Below the pieces are notes generated by a model. It saw only the letters and a program-made list of their open reading frames with translations. It did no database searches and was not told where the DNA came from. Of a stretch of DNA of 64,000 bases, positions 33,135 through 41,105 are shown piece by piece. The stretch is from Actinocatenispora comari. GTDB taxonomy: Bacteria > Actinomycetota > Actinomycetes > Mycobacteriales > Micromonosporaceae. A program made the position numbers and the translations under genes. How positions within the stretch are numbered: position 1 is the first letter of the stretch; each line of letters starts with the position of its first letter. Location of the stretch: positions 1 to 64,000 of the forward strand of contig NZ_BOPO01000075.1 in assembly GCF_017312725.1 (NCBI RefSeq), written 5' to 3'.

Positions 33135-33637
33135 GTGACGATGCGCCGACGAAGGTCGGTTTCTGGTCGTACGCCACCGGTGTCGGGCGCAAGGTGGCGG
33201 AGTTCACCAGGCAGCCGGACGGCTCGGTGCGCTTCCGGGAACTCGATCGGGACTGGGCCGCTCCGGCCCGGGACTACTTCGACAACGGGGTGCCGCTGCT
33301 GGCCGGTGGCGGTCGAGTCCCGGCGAGCGCGGGGGACGAGTTCCTGCGGGCGTTGTTGCAGCCGTTCCGGACGACCTACTACGGGTTCCTCGACGAGAGC
33401 GGCCTCGCCGGAGCCGCACCCAGTGGCGGGGAGGCGGAGCATCGGGCCACGAGAGACCAGGCGGCGGACCGAGCGCCGACCGGGGTGAGCGACCCGGACG
33501 CGATTCAGCTGCGGCCGATCGGGCCGGCCCGCGGGCTCTCCGTGGAGGACGCGTACCGGGTGCTGTCCGGCCTGCCGCCGGGGCCGGTCGAGGTGCCGCC
33601 GCTGCCGGACGAACCCGAACGGCGGGACCGGCCGTGA
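33131..33637 (+). CDS. Hypothetical companion protein of the giant toxin-like gene
   Basis: This 168-residue protein starts at an ATG overlapping the giant gene's TGA (ATGA), so translation is likely coupled. The first 90 residues look folded, with VGFWSYATGVGRKVAEF, SVRFRELDRDW and FRTTYYGFLDES. The rest is Pro/Ala-rich and ends in a proline-rich tail (PPGPVEVPPLPDEPE). I do not recognise the family. Lying directly behind the C-terminal kinase-like domain, it could be a chaperone or inhibitor of that domain; this is inference from position only. No membrane segment or Cys cluster is present. Confidence 0.75.
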   Translation: MSDDAPTKVGFWSYATGVGRKVAEFTRQPDGSVRFRELDRDWAAPARDYFDNGVPLLAGGGRVPASAGDEFLRALLQPFRTTYYGFLDESGLAGAAPSGGEAEHRATRDQAADRAPTGVSDPDAIQLRPIGPARGLSVEDAYRVLSGLPPGPVEVPPLPDEPERRDRP

Positions 33638-33672
33638 ACGAGCCGGCCCGGGGCGGCGTGGCGGGGTCGAAC

Positions 33673-33684
33673 TAGGGTTGGCGA
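33673..33684 (+). promoter_or_regulatory. Leaderless-type -10 box for the zinc-ribbon operon
   Basis: TAGGGT at 33673-33678 sits exactly 12 to 7 bases before the ATG at 33685, the position of a -10 box when transcription begins at the start codon. No ribosome binding site precedes the ATG, which supports a leaderless transcript. No convincing -35 was seen. Confidence 0.55.
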
Positions 33685-34233
33685 ATGGCTTTGCGGCTTG
33701 CGCGGACGCGGGACGAGGCGCACCTGTACATGGATCTGCATCCATGCCAGCGGTGCGGCTCGGTCGAGGTGGAATGGAAGAGCGCCCTGGTGGACGCCGA
33801 GGGCGAGCTGGCCCGCAGCTACTCGGGGACCTGCTCGTGCGGCGCGGTGCGGGAGTTCGTGTTCCGGCTGCCGGCGCCCGGTTCGGTGCCGGCGTCGGGT
33901 GACCGGTACCACTTCGGCGGGGACCAGCCGTCGGAGCTGCTGGACGCCGGCGAGTGGCTGTGGGTCGCGGACCTGACCGCGAGCGACGTGCCGGCCGACG
34001 ACCCGACCGCCGGGTTGAACGCCCTGTCCATCGCGGTGGCGGCGATGAACGAGATCCTCAAGTTCATCCCGGCCGGTGCCGAGACGGTGCCCGACGAGGC
34101 GTTCTGGTCCGAGCGCGGCCGTCGGGTGCGCGACCAGGAGCCGGGTCGGTTCGACCGGGAGCGGCTGCTGGTGGTCCGGGACAGCTACTGGTCCTCGCTC
34201 GCCGAGCGCCGGGCCGGCGGCGACGGTTCGTGA
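33685..34233 (+). CDS. Zinc-ribbon-like paralogue 1
   Basis: This 182-residue protein is the first of four related proteins. It begins LRLARTRDEAHLYMDLHPC, has C-x2-C at PCQRCG and a second Cys pair at CSCG about 35 residues later, so zinc binding is likely. A conserved core follows, PSELLDAGEWLWVADL, then an alpha-helical part with ILKFIPAGAETVPDEAFW and a charged tail. The conserved ARTxxEAxLYM start and PSELLD-GEWL block are shared with the products at 34230, 36056 and 36700. I do not recognise a named family. Its stop overlaps the next start (GTGA). Lying behind a toxin-like gene, such paralogues are candidate immunity or adaptor proteins; this is inferred. Confidence 0.8.
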   Translation: MALRLARTRDEAHLYMDLHPCQRCGSVEVEWKSALVDAEGELARSYSGTCSCGAVREFVFRLPAPGSVPASGDRYHFGGDQPSELLDAGEWLWVADLTASDVPADDPTAGLNALSIAVAAMNEILKFIPAGAETVPDEAFWSERGRRVRDQEPGRFDRERLLVVRDSYWSSLAERRAGGDGS

Positions 34234-34805
34234 CACCCGACCGCCCGGCGCTGGCACGGACCCCGGCGGAGGCCCGGCTGCGGCTGGAGCTGACCGCGTG
34301 CCCGGTGTGCTTCGAGCGGGAAACCCGGTGGCGGTTGGTCTCGACCGGCACCGTCGCCGGCGTCGCGCTGGAGCGGTACGCGGGCCGTTGCGGCCGGTGC
34401 GGCACGGCCCGGGAGGCGGACTTCCGCAGCCCGGACGAGGTGCCGTCGGATGAGCCGGGCGGCACCGAGCCGCCGACCCGGTTCGGTGCCGGGCGGCCCT
34501 CGGAGCTGCTGGACCCGGCGGAGTGGCTGGAAGCGGCGACGCTGACCGAGGCGGCGGCCGAACAGCGCCTCGCGGTCGAGTCGGTGCAGCAGCGCCGAGC
34601 TGGGCTGGAGTACGCGCGGGACGCCGTGGTGGAGGCGATGCGGTTCCTGCCCGTCGACGGTGACCGGGTGCCCGACGAGAGCGTCTTCTCGCCCCTGGGC
34701 CGGCAGGTACTCGCGGTCGACCCGCGGCGGCTGACCCGGGGCTGGATGCAGGCGATGCGAGACGGCTACGAGGCGTTGCTCGCCGAGATCGACGACCGGA
34801 GGTGA
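34230..34805 (+). CDS. Zinc-ribbon-like paralogue 2
   Basis: This 191-residue product starts at GTG 34230, overlapping the upstream stop. An open frame extends further 5', but the family start motif (LARTPAEARLRLEL) begins here. Cys pairs are ACPVCF and CGRCG. The conserved block is PSELLDPAEWLEAA and the helical part carries MRFLPVDGDRVPDESVF. It is the most divergent of the four: the LYM of the start motif is LRL and the linker is longer. The next gene follows at the stop, so the set is one operon. Function is unknown. Confidence 0.8.
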   Translation: MTPDRPALARTPAEARLRLELTACPVCFERETRWRLVSTGTVAGVALERYAGRCGRCGTAREADFRSPDEVPSDEPGGTEPPTRFGAGRPSELLDPAEWLEAATLTEAAAEQRLAVESVQQRRAGLEYARDAVVEAMRFLPVDGDRVPDESVFSPLGRQVLAVDPRRLTRGWMQAMRDGYEALLAEIDDRR

Positions 34806-34807
34806 GC

Positions 34808-36022
34808 GTGACCGTGGCTCGCGGTGGTGGCCAGGTGCCGGCCCGGCAGGCGTTGCGCCGGACGCTGCTGGACGTGGCGGCGGCGGCGTGCCCGGACTGC
34901 GCGCCGGTGGTCGAGCGGGAGCGTGGACCGTTCCCGGACGACCCGAAGCCGCCGGACGGTGCCGGCCGGTGGGTCTGCACGGCCACCGTGGCGACCGCCC
35001 CGCCCGGCATGTCGTGGACCGCGTCCGAGCTGGTCCGTACCGCCGCCGAGGTGCTCACCGCGCACGGCTGGTCGGTCGGGGCCGAACCAACGGTGACCGA
35101 GGCGCGCCGGTACGAGGTGATCGCGGAGCGTCCGGGCGGGCGCGTGGTGGCGTCGGTGCGGGCCGACGAGGGGATCCTGCGGTTGGCGGGGCGCGCTGAG
35201 GTGCCGTCGCCGGAGCCGGCCGCGCCGCGGTCGCGCGGGCCGCAGCCGGGTGGCTGGCAGCCGGCCGGCGACGTGCAGGCGGCGCTGCGGCTGGCCGTCG
35301 AGCGCGGCGACGACCGCGGCTATCTCGACCTGCTGCTGGACACCCCGCTGTACCTGCCGTCGGCGGCCGATTCCGGTGCGGCGGCGCGGTTCGCCACGGT
35401 CGCGGTCGACGACCAGGTACACCTGGTCGCCTTCACCGCGGCGCCCACGCCGGCACCGCGCGGCGGCGGCTGGCGGGTGACGAGCTACCTGGACCTCGCG
35501 CAGCGGTGGCCGGACCCGAGCTGGCGGCTGGTGGTCGATCCCGGCACGCCGATCGAGGCGTACCTGCCGGCGCCGTCGGCCGAGGCGGTCGGTGGCGCGG
35601 TGCGGCTGCCGGCCCGGCCGGCGCCGACCGAGCCGGCAGCCGAGCCGTTCCGCCCGCTGAACGCGCTGGAGACGGCGCTGTACGAGGCGGTCGCCGCCGA
35701 CGACCGGGATGCGGTCTTCGCGGCGCTCGCGGCCGACGGCGCGGTCGTCTGGATGGCGACCGGCACCGGCGAGCTGCGCCCGACCGATCCGGGTTTCGCC
35801 TGGCCGGTGGCGCCGGTCGACGACGGCCTCGGCGTCCGCGTGTACACGGCGCCCCGGCGGGCCGCCGACGCGCTCGGCGAGGCGGTCGAGGTGGTGGCCG
35901 TCGAGCTGGCCGAGGTCGCGGCGGCGTGGCCGGACCGGACGTACCGGCTGGTGGTCGATCCGGGCGGGCCGCTCGCGGTGACCGTGCCCGGTTTCGTGCT
36001 TTCCACGCTGGTCCGACGCTGA
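34808..36022 (+). CDS. SseB-like protein with two related domains and an N-terminal CxxC
   Basis: GTG 34808 is preferred because GGAGG at 34798-34802 lies five bases upstream; GTG 34802 would overlap it. The 404-residue protein opens with ACPDC and an alpha/beta segment. It then has two SseB-type domains. Domain 1 (about 155-265) has ALRLAVERGDDRGYLDLLL, LYLPS and a strand rich in VAFTAAP. Domain 2 (about 285-400) has LNALETALYEAVAADDRD and VRVYTAPRRA. Each ends in WRLVVDPGTPI or YRLVVDPGGPL, showing internal duplication. SseB-type domains are common as stand-alone proteins in actinobacteria with no settled role. It sits between zinc-ribbon paralogues 2 and 3. Confidence 0.75.
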   Translation: MTVARGGGQVPARQALRRTLLDVAAAACPDCAPVVERERGPFPDDPKPPDGAGRWVCTATVATAPPGMSWTASELVRTAAEVLTAHGWSVGAEPTVTEARRYEVIAERPGGRVVASVRADEGILRLAGRAEVPSPEPAAPRSRGPQPGGWQPAGDVQAALRLAVERGDDRGYLDLLLDTPLYLPSAADSGAAARFATVAVDDQVHLVAFTAAPTPAPRGGGWRVTSYLDLAQRWPDPSWRLVVDPGTPIEAYLPAPSAEAVGGAVRLPARPAPTEPAAEPFRPLNALETALYEAVAADDRDAVFAALAADGAVVWMATGTGELRPTDPGFAWPVAPVDDGLGVRVYTAPRRAADALGEAVEVVAVELAEVAAAWPDRTYRLVVDPGGPLAVTVPGFVLSTLVRR

Positions 36023-36043
36023 TGGCCGATCGACCGTGCCCGG

Positions 36044-36055
36044 TATGGTGGCGGC
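36044..36055 (+). promoter_or_regulatory. Leaderless-type -10 box for zinc-ribbon paralogue 3
   Basis: TATGGT at 36044-36049 lies 12 to 7 bases before the ATG at 36056, the same geometry as at 33685. The last two paralogues probably have their own transcript as well as read-through from upstream. Confidence 0.5.
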
Positions 36056-36703
36056 ATGCCGATGCCGCGCGCCCGCACCAGAAGCGAGGCACACGTCTAC
36101 ATGGATCTGGTGCCCTGCCCGTGCGGCGAGAACGAGTTCGATCCGGACGTCGACGTGCTCGATCCGGAGCCGCCGCGGGTGCTGCGGTACTTCGGTGAGT
36201 GTCCGCGCTGCGGTCGGTCCCGGGAGTTCGTGTTCGAGTTGGCGGCCCCGCCCGCCGGGGAGCCGTCGGGGTTCGTGCTCGGCCACGGCGACGAGCCGTC
36301 CACGATCATCGACGCCGGCCAGTGGTTGCTGGTCGCGGAGATGAGCCGGCGGGTGCTGGAACATCTGGCCGAGTCGGGCGAGTCGCTGACCGCGGCGCAG
36401 ATCCCGGCCGTGCACGACACGGTGCTGCTCGCGGCGGCCGCCGTCGACGAGATCCGCAAGTTCCTGCCGGCCGGCGCGAGCGAACTGCCGGCGGACGCGT
36501 TCTGGACCGAGCAGGGCCGCGCGGTGCGTTCGGTGGCCGGCGAACTGCTGCGCCCGGACGAGCTGGCGGCGGCGCGGGCGCGGCGGTGGGCCGCGGTGGC
36601 GGAGTTCGAGGCGCTGTACGGGATCGATGAGGACGACGAGGACGAGACGGCGGTACCGCCGGCCGGGCCGTCGCCGGCGCGAGGAGACGTGAGCTTTCGA
36701 TGA
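36056..36703 (+). CDS. Zinc-ribbon-like paralogue 3
   Basis: This 215-residue member of the four-gene family has the start motif PRARTRSEAHVYMDLVPC, Cys pairs at PCPCG and CPRCG, and a PSTIIDAGQWLLVAEM block. The helical part has EIRKFLPAGASELPADAFW. A C-terminal extension carries a strongly acidic stretch (IDEDDEDETA) that the others lack. An ATG at 36062 is an alternative start. The TGA overlaps the next ATG. A role as partner of the giant protein is inferred from neighbourhood alone. Confidence 0.8.
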   Translation: MPMPRARTRSEAHVYMDLVPCPCGENEFDPDVDVLDPEPPRVLRYFGECPRCGRSREFVFELAAPPAGEPSGFVLGHGDEPSTIIDAGQWLLVAEMSRRVLEHLAESGESLTAAQIPAVHDTVLLAAAAVDEIRKFLPAGASELPADAFWTEQGRAVRSVAGELLRPDELAAARARRWAAVAEFEALYGIDEDDEDETAVPPAGPSPARGDVSFR

Positions 36704-37257
36704 GCCTTCGGCTGGCCCGGACCGCGTCCGAGGCGTACCTGTACATGGCTCGCCAGCCGTGCGAGCACTGCGGCGCGGGCGGGTTCGAGCCGGAGCGGTC
36801 CGCGTCGGAGGTGGTCGACGGGACCCTCGCCCGGCGGTACTCCGGTGCCTGCCCGTCCTGCGGGATGTGGCGCGAGTTCGTGTTCCGGGTGCCGGACGAC
36901 GCCTCGGCGCCGCTCGACGACGGGAGCAGCTTCGGCGACTCGACGCCCTCGGAGCTGCTCGATCCGGGCGAGTGGCTGGAACTCGCCGACGCGATGTTCG
37001 CCCAGGTGCCGGACAGCCCGGTCGGGCTGACCGACGAGCAGCGCCGGGAGGCGTACGGCGCTCTCAGCGCGGGTGTCGCCGCCCTCGCCGAGGTCGTGAA
37101 GTTCATCCGGCCGGGGGCGGATTCGGTCTCCCCGTTCGCGTTCTGGACCGAACGGGGTCGCCGCTTGAGCCTCGACTCGCGCTGGCGGTTCGATGCCGAG
37201 CGGTTGCGCGGTGACCTGGCCGACGCGCGCGCGGTGCTGTCCGGCTTCGCCGACTGA
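36700..37257 (+). CDS. Zinc-ribbon-like paralogue 4
   Basis: This 185-residue protein, coupled by ATGA overlap to paralogue 3, shows LRLARTASEAYLYMARQPC, Cys pairs PCEHCG and CPSCG, PSELLDPGEWLELADAM and VVKFIRPGADSVSPFAFW. It is closest to paralogue 1. Its 3' end lies opposite the last 155 bases of the convergent MFS frame, where this gene carries the clearer coding signal. Confidence 0.8.
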   Translation: MSLRLARTASEAYLYMARQPCEHCGAGGFEPERSASEVVDGTLARRYSGACPSCGMWREFVFRVPDDASAPLDDGSSFGDSTPSELLDPGEWLELADAMFAQVPDSPVGLTDEQRREAYGALSAGVAALAEVVKFIRPGADSVSPFAFWTERGRRLSLDSRWRFDAERLRGDLADARAVLSGFAD

Positions 37258-38443
37258 CTCCGGGCCGGTGCCGGGCGCCGAGGGCGAGCAGGAGCAGCGC
37301 CGGTACCAGCGCGGCGGCACCGGCGAGCGCCTGGGTGGCGGCGACCGAGGTGCTGGTGAGCAGCACACCGGCCAGCGGGCCGCCGATCGCGACGCCCACG
37401 TTGTTCGCGGTGTTGACCCAGGTGGTGCCCTCGGTGCGGTGCCCGGCCGGTACCACCTGGTCGGCGACGAGGTAGGCGACCACGAACGTCGGGGCCAGGG
37501 TCAGCCCGGCCACCAGCAGGACCGCGGCCAGGACGACCAGGTTCGGCGCCAGGCTCGCCGCGGCGTACCCGACGGCGGCGGCGGTGAGCAGCCCGACCAG
37601 GTGGGTGTGGTGCGACCGGGTGTGGTGCCGGCGTCCCCAGAGCAGCCCGCCGAGCGCGCTGCCCACCGACAGTGCCGCCATCAGGTAGCCGGCGGCGCCG
37701 TTCTGGGCCCGTCCGGCGACGGCGATCTCCACCATGCTCAGCGCGAGGCCGACGCCGAGCGCGGCGACCAGTACCGGCCGGAACGCGGCGAGCCGCAGCG
37801 GCCCGGCGCCGAACCGGAGCGGGCCGCGCGCGGTGCCGTCGCGCTGTGCCCGGGCGGCGCGACCGGCCGCCAGCGTCACCGAGCCGACCAGCGCGGCGGC
37901 CGCGCCGACCAGTACCGCGAGCTGCGGCCCGCGCAGCGCGACGAGGGTGCCGGTGAGCGCCGGGCCGACGGCGAGCGTGACCTCCTCGGTGACGGCGTCG
38001 AGGCTGAACGCGCGTTGCCGGGCGGCACCCGGTTCGGTGGCCGACGACCAGATGGCGCGCATCGCCGAACTGGCCGGCGGTACGGCCAGCCCGGCGAGCA
38101 CCGCGGCGGCCACCAGCGGCGGTACCGAACCGGGCAGTGCGACGGTGACGGCGAGGAGGCCGAGCAACGCCACCGGGTGCGCCAGGCCGAGGGCGAGCAG
38201 CACGCGGGGCAGCCCGTACGTGTCGGCCAGCCGGGACTTGAGCGGCAGCGCGAACGTGGTCAGCGCGTACGCACCGGTGACCAGGCCGGCGGTGGCGAAC
38301 GAGCCGGTGCTGCGCTGCGCGGTGAACAGCAGCGCGAGCGGCGTCGTCCCGTACGAGAGGCGCACCGTGCTGGCCGCGGCGAACGCCGGGAGCAGGTGCG
38401 GGACGCGCAGCACGGCACGGTAGGAAACGGTGGGACCGGACAT
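37103..38443 (-). CDS. MFS transporter, exporter-like
   Basis: This membrane protein of about 446 residues has roughly twelve hydrophobic segments in two halves, and a loop after the second segment (LPLKSRLADTYGLPR) in the place of the MFS motif-A loop. A cytoplasmic loop near residue 200 (RAARAQRDGTARGP) separates the halves. It resembles actinobacterial MFS proteins of drug-exporter type; the substrate is unknown. The transporter proper seems to end near 37260. The last 52 codons (Arg/Pro-rich) lie opposite paralogue 4 and have no membrane character, so they look like run-on after loss of a stop. It is transcribed divergently from the phosphoesterase gene. Confidence 0.8.
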   Translation of the reverse strand: MSGPTVSYRAVLRVPHLLPAFAAASTVRLSYGTTPLALLFTAQRSTGSFATAGLVTGAYALTTFALPLKSRLADTYGLPRVLLALGLAHPVALLGLLAVTVALPGSVPPLVAAAVLAGLAVPPASSAMRAIWSSATEPGAARQRAFSLDAVTEEVTLAVGPALTGTLVALRGPQLAVLVGAAAALVGSVTLAAGRAARAQRDGTARGPLRFGAGPLRLAAFRPVLVAALGVGLALSMVEIAVAGRAQNGAAGYLMAALSVGSALGGLLWGRRHHTRSHHTHLVGLLTAAAVGYAAASLAPNLVVLAAVLLVAGLTLAPTFVVAYLVADQVVPAGHRTEGTTWVNTANNVGVAIGGPLAGVLLTSTSVAATQALAGAAALVPALLLLALGARHRPGVSRRSRTAPRARRPGHRATARHRTASASRGSSGDPVRSRTRTGRPNPPPAG

Positions 38444-38651
38444 GGCAGCAGAGACCCATCACGATCGGGCAGGCGGTCGTACCGCCCGCGAACGAAAGCC
38501 GTCACGAGATCCCGGTGCCGCGCCGCACGGCGCGCTGCGACCGGGCCGGCGGCGCACGGAGCGCGCCGGACGGGTCTCGGCCTAATCGTTCACGACTGCC
38601 ACCCGGGCACGCTAACACGTCCGGCGCGCCGGGTCCGGCCCGGCGAGCGGC

Positions 38652-38698
38652 CGATGACCGTCCCAGAACCGGCCCGATGACGGTCCCGGAGCGGTCCT
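38652..38698. repeat. Imperfect 23-bp tandem repeat
   Basis: Two copies of a GATGACSGTCCCRGARCSG-like unit lie back to back in the divergent promoter region. They could be paired regulator sites or a chance duplication. Confidence 0.4.
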
Positions 38699-38749
38699 GA
38701 GGCCGGGTACCGCGGGCGTCGTGGGCTGGTCTCAGGTTGGGGTGTCATG

Positions 38750-38784
38750 CTCGTGCGGTGCGCGGCGGGCGGGCGCCGCACGAG
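38750..38784 (+). promoter_or_regulatory. Inverted repeat before the phosphoesterase start
   Basis: CTCGTGCGG at 38750-38758 pairs perfectly with CCGCACGAG at 38776-38784, ending 18 bases before the GTG start. It may form a leader hairpin near the ribosome binding site or be an operator. Confidence 0.4.
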
Positions 38785-38802
38785 ACGGATACGGAGTGTG
38801 CA

Positions 38803-39978
38803 GTGGCGGCAACCGAGGATGTACGGACCGAGCCCGGCAGACGGATCGGCCGGCTGGTGGCGTTCGCTGCCGTGCTGGTGGCCGTGGAGGCACTGCTGTT
38901 CGGGCTCTCGTGGTGGACGCTGGTGCTCGCGCCGGGCTGGCCGACCGGCGTCGTGGTCGTCGGTACGGTCGTGTTCGTCGCGGCCGCGATCGGGTTCCCG
39001 GTGCTGATGAACCTGGGCCACCGGCGCGCGAACGACCCCGCGGCCCGCACCAGCGACGTGCTGCTGGGCGTGATCGGGGTGCTGTTCGTCTGGTGCACCC
39101 TGGCGCAGCTGGTGCGGCTGCCGCTGCTCGCCACCGACCTGTCCGGCACCGCGGTCTCCCGGATCGTCGCCGCGGTCGGCCTGGTCGTCACCATCGCCCT
39201 GCTGGCCTGGGGGTACGTGGAGGCGATGCGGCTGCCGCGGGTGGCCGAGGTGACCGTCCGGCTGGACCGGCTCGGCGCCGGCCTGGACGGGCTGCGAGTG
39301 GTGCTGATCACCGACACGCACTACGGCCCGATCGACCGAGCCGACTGGTCCCGCCGGGTGATCGACGTGGTCAACGAGCTGGACGCGGACATCGTCTGCC
39401 ACACCGGCGACATCGCGGACGGTTCGGTGAACGCCCGGCTGGCGCAGGCCGCGCCGCTCGGTGACGTCCGGGCCAGGCTCGCCCGGGCCTACGTGACGGG
39501 CAACCACGAGTACTACGGCGAGGCGCAGGCGTGGATGGACCACATGGCGCGGCTCGGCTGGTCGACCCTGCACAACGAGCACCTGGTGGTGGAACGCGGC
39601 GGCGACCGGCTGGTGGTGGCCGGGGTCGACGACCGCACCGCCGGCTCGTCCGGCACCGGGCACCGGGCCGACCACGCCGCGGCGCTCGCCGGCGCCGACC
39701 CCGACCTGCCGGTACTGCTGCTGGCGCACCAGCCGCAGCAGATCTCGCTGGCCGTCGAGCACGGGGTCGACCTGCAGCTGTCCGGGCACACCCACGGCGG
39801 GCAGATCTGGCCGTTCCACTACCTGGTCCGGCTGGACCAGCCGTCGGTCGCGGGGCTGACCCGGCACGGCGACCGTACCCAGCTGTACACCAGCCGCGGC
39901 ACCGGCTTCTGGGGCCCGCCGTTCCGGGTGTTCGCGCCCAGCGAGATCACCGTGCTGACGCTGCGGGCCGCCGCGTAA
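38803..39978 (+). CDS. Membrane-anchored calcineurin-like metallophosphoesterase
   Basis: GTG 38803 is chosen because GGAG lies six bases upstream and an earlier start would include a poorly coding segment. The first 140 residues carry four hydrophobic segments. The C-terminal domain has the full metallophosphoesterase set: ITDTHYG, HTGDIADG, GNHEYYG, LLAHQP and SGHTHGGQIW, which supply the two-metal ligands. The layout matches the YkuE/YaeI branch, whose members act at the membrane. The substrate is unknown. The next gene starts 13 bases after the TAA, so the two may be co-transcribed. Confidence 0.88.
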   Translation: MAATEDVRTEPGRRIGRLVAFAAVLVAVEALLFGLSWWTLVLAPGWPTGVVVVGTVVFVAAAIGFPVLMNLGHRRANDPAARTSDVLLGVIGVLFVWCTLAQLVRLPLLATDLSGTAVSRIVAAVGLVVTIALLAWGYVEAMRLPRVAEVTVRLDRLGAGLDGLRVVLITDTHYGPIDRADWSRRVIDVVNELDADIVCHTGDIADGSVNARLAQAAPLGDVRARLARAYVTGNHEYYGEAQAWMDHMARLGWSTLHNEHLVVERGGDRLVVAGVDDRTAGSSGTGHRADHAAALAGADPDLPVLLLAHQPQQISLAVEHGVDLQLSGHTHGGQIWPFHYLVRLDQPSVAGLTRHGDRTQLYTSRGTGFWGPPFRVFAPSEITVLTLRAAA

Positions 39979-39991
39979 CGTACCTGGGGTC

Positions 39992-40945
39992 ATGGCAACG
40001 AGAGTGCAGCCGCCGGATCCGGCGATGGTGTGGGTGCCGGGCGGCACCTTCACGATGGGGTCGGACCTCGCCGACTACCCGGAGGAGGGCCCGCCGCATC
40101 CGGTCACGGTCGGCGGGTTCTGGATCGACCCGACCCCGGTGACGGTGGCGCAGTTCGCCCGGTTCGTCGCGGACACCGGATACGTCACGGTGGCGGAGCG
40201 GCCGCTCGACCCGGCGCAGTACCCGAACGTCGACCGGCGGCTGCTGCTGGCCGGTTCGCTGGTGTTCACGCCGACCGACAAGCCGGTCGACCTCACCGAC
40301 CTGCAGCAGTGGTGGCGGTACGTGCCGGGGGCCAGCTGGCGGCATCCGGAGGGACCGCGCTCGGACGTCACCGGGCGCGACAAGCACCCGGTCGTGCACG
40401 TGTGCTGGGAGGACGTCGAGGCGTACGCCGCGTGGGCCGGCAAGCAGCTGCCCACCGAGGCGGAGTGGGAGTTTGCCGCGCGCGGTGGGCTGGACGGCGC
40501 GCCGTACGCCTGGGGCGACGAGTTCCTGCCCGGCGGCAAGCGGATGGCCAACACCTGGGTCGGTGAGTTCCCGTGGCACAACCTCAAACCGGCGCGGCGG
40601 CAGCGCACCACACCGGTGCGGTCGTTCCCGCCGAACGGGTACGGGCTGTACGACGTGGCCGGCAACGTCTGGGAGTGGACCGCGGACTTCTACCGCAGCA
40701 ACCATCCCGCCACCCACGCCTGCTGCGTGCCGCCGGTCAACCCGCAGGTCGACGACGCCGAGGGCAGCTACGGCGACCAGGAGCAGGGCGGCGCGCACGT
40801 CCCGCGCCGGGTGCTCAAGGGCGGCTCGCACCTGTGCGCGGAGAACTACTGCCGGCGGTACCGGCCGGCGGCCCGGCAGGCGCAGCAGGTCGAGTCGGCG
40901 ATGTCGCACATCGGCTTCCGCTGCCTGGTCAGGCCCGGGACCTAG
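39992..40945 (+). CDS. Formylglycine-generating-enzyme/SUMF1-family protein
   Basis: This 317-residue protein covers the whole FGE fold: WVPGGTFTMGSD at the N-terminus, PVVHVCWEDVEAYAAWAGK, LPTEAEWEFAARGG, NGYGLYDVAGNVWEWTADFY and MSHIGFRCLV. The two catalytic Cys of true FGEs are present as C282 and C287 in SHLCAENYCRRYRPAAR. This argues for copper-dependent oxidation of a sulfatase Cys to formylglycine rather than the Cys-lacking EgtB-like or lectin-like variants. No sulfatase gene lies in the window, so the partner would be elsewhere. It ends 160 bases before the lanthipeptide precursor; there is no sign that it acts on that peptide. Confidence 0.88.
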   Translation: MATRVQPPDPAMVWVPGGTFTMGSDLADYPEEGPPHPVTVGGFWIDPTPVTVAQFARFVADTGYVTVAERPLDPAQYPNVDRRLLLAGSLVFTPTDKPVDLTDLQQWWRYVPGASWRHPEGPRSDVTGRDKHPVVHVCWEDVEAYAAWAGKQLPTEAEWEFAARGGLDGAPYAWGDEFLPGGKRMANTWVGEFPWHNLKPARRQRTTPVRSFPPNGYGLYDVAGNVWEWTADFYRSNHPATHACCVPPVNPQVDDAEGSYGDQEQGGAHVPRRVLKGGSHLCAENYCRRYRPAARQAQQVESAMSHIGFRCLVRPGT

Positions 40946-41105
40946 GTCCTGTCCCGGTGCCCCGGCCGCATCCCGGTCGTCGGTCTCACCTCGGCGAACG
41001 GTGCGGTACGGCAATTTCCGTGAGCGCAACGCCCAACGGAACACCAACCACCGTGCGAATACTGGGCGCGTACCGCACCCAACTGTTCGTCACGAGGGAG
41101 GTTCC

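Larger units (their letters stand above)
38444..38802. other. Divergent intergenic region
   Basis: This 359-base gap separates the MFS and phosphoesterase starts. It holds an imperfect tandem repeat of about 23 bases (38652-38698) and a 9-bp inverted repeat (38750-38784). No convincing small gene or RNA gene was seen. Confidence 0.5.
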
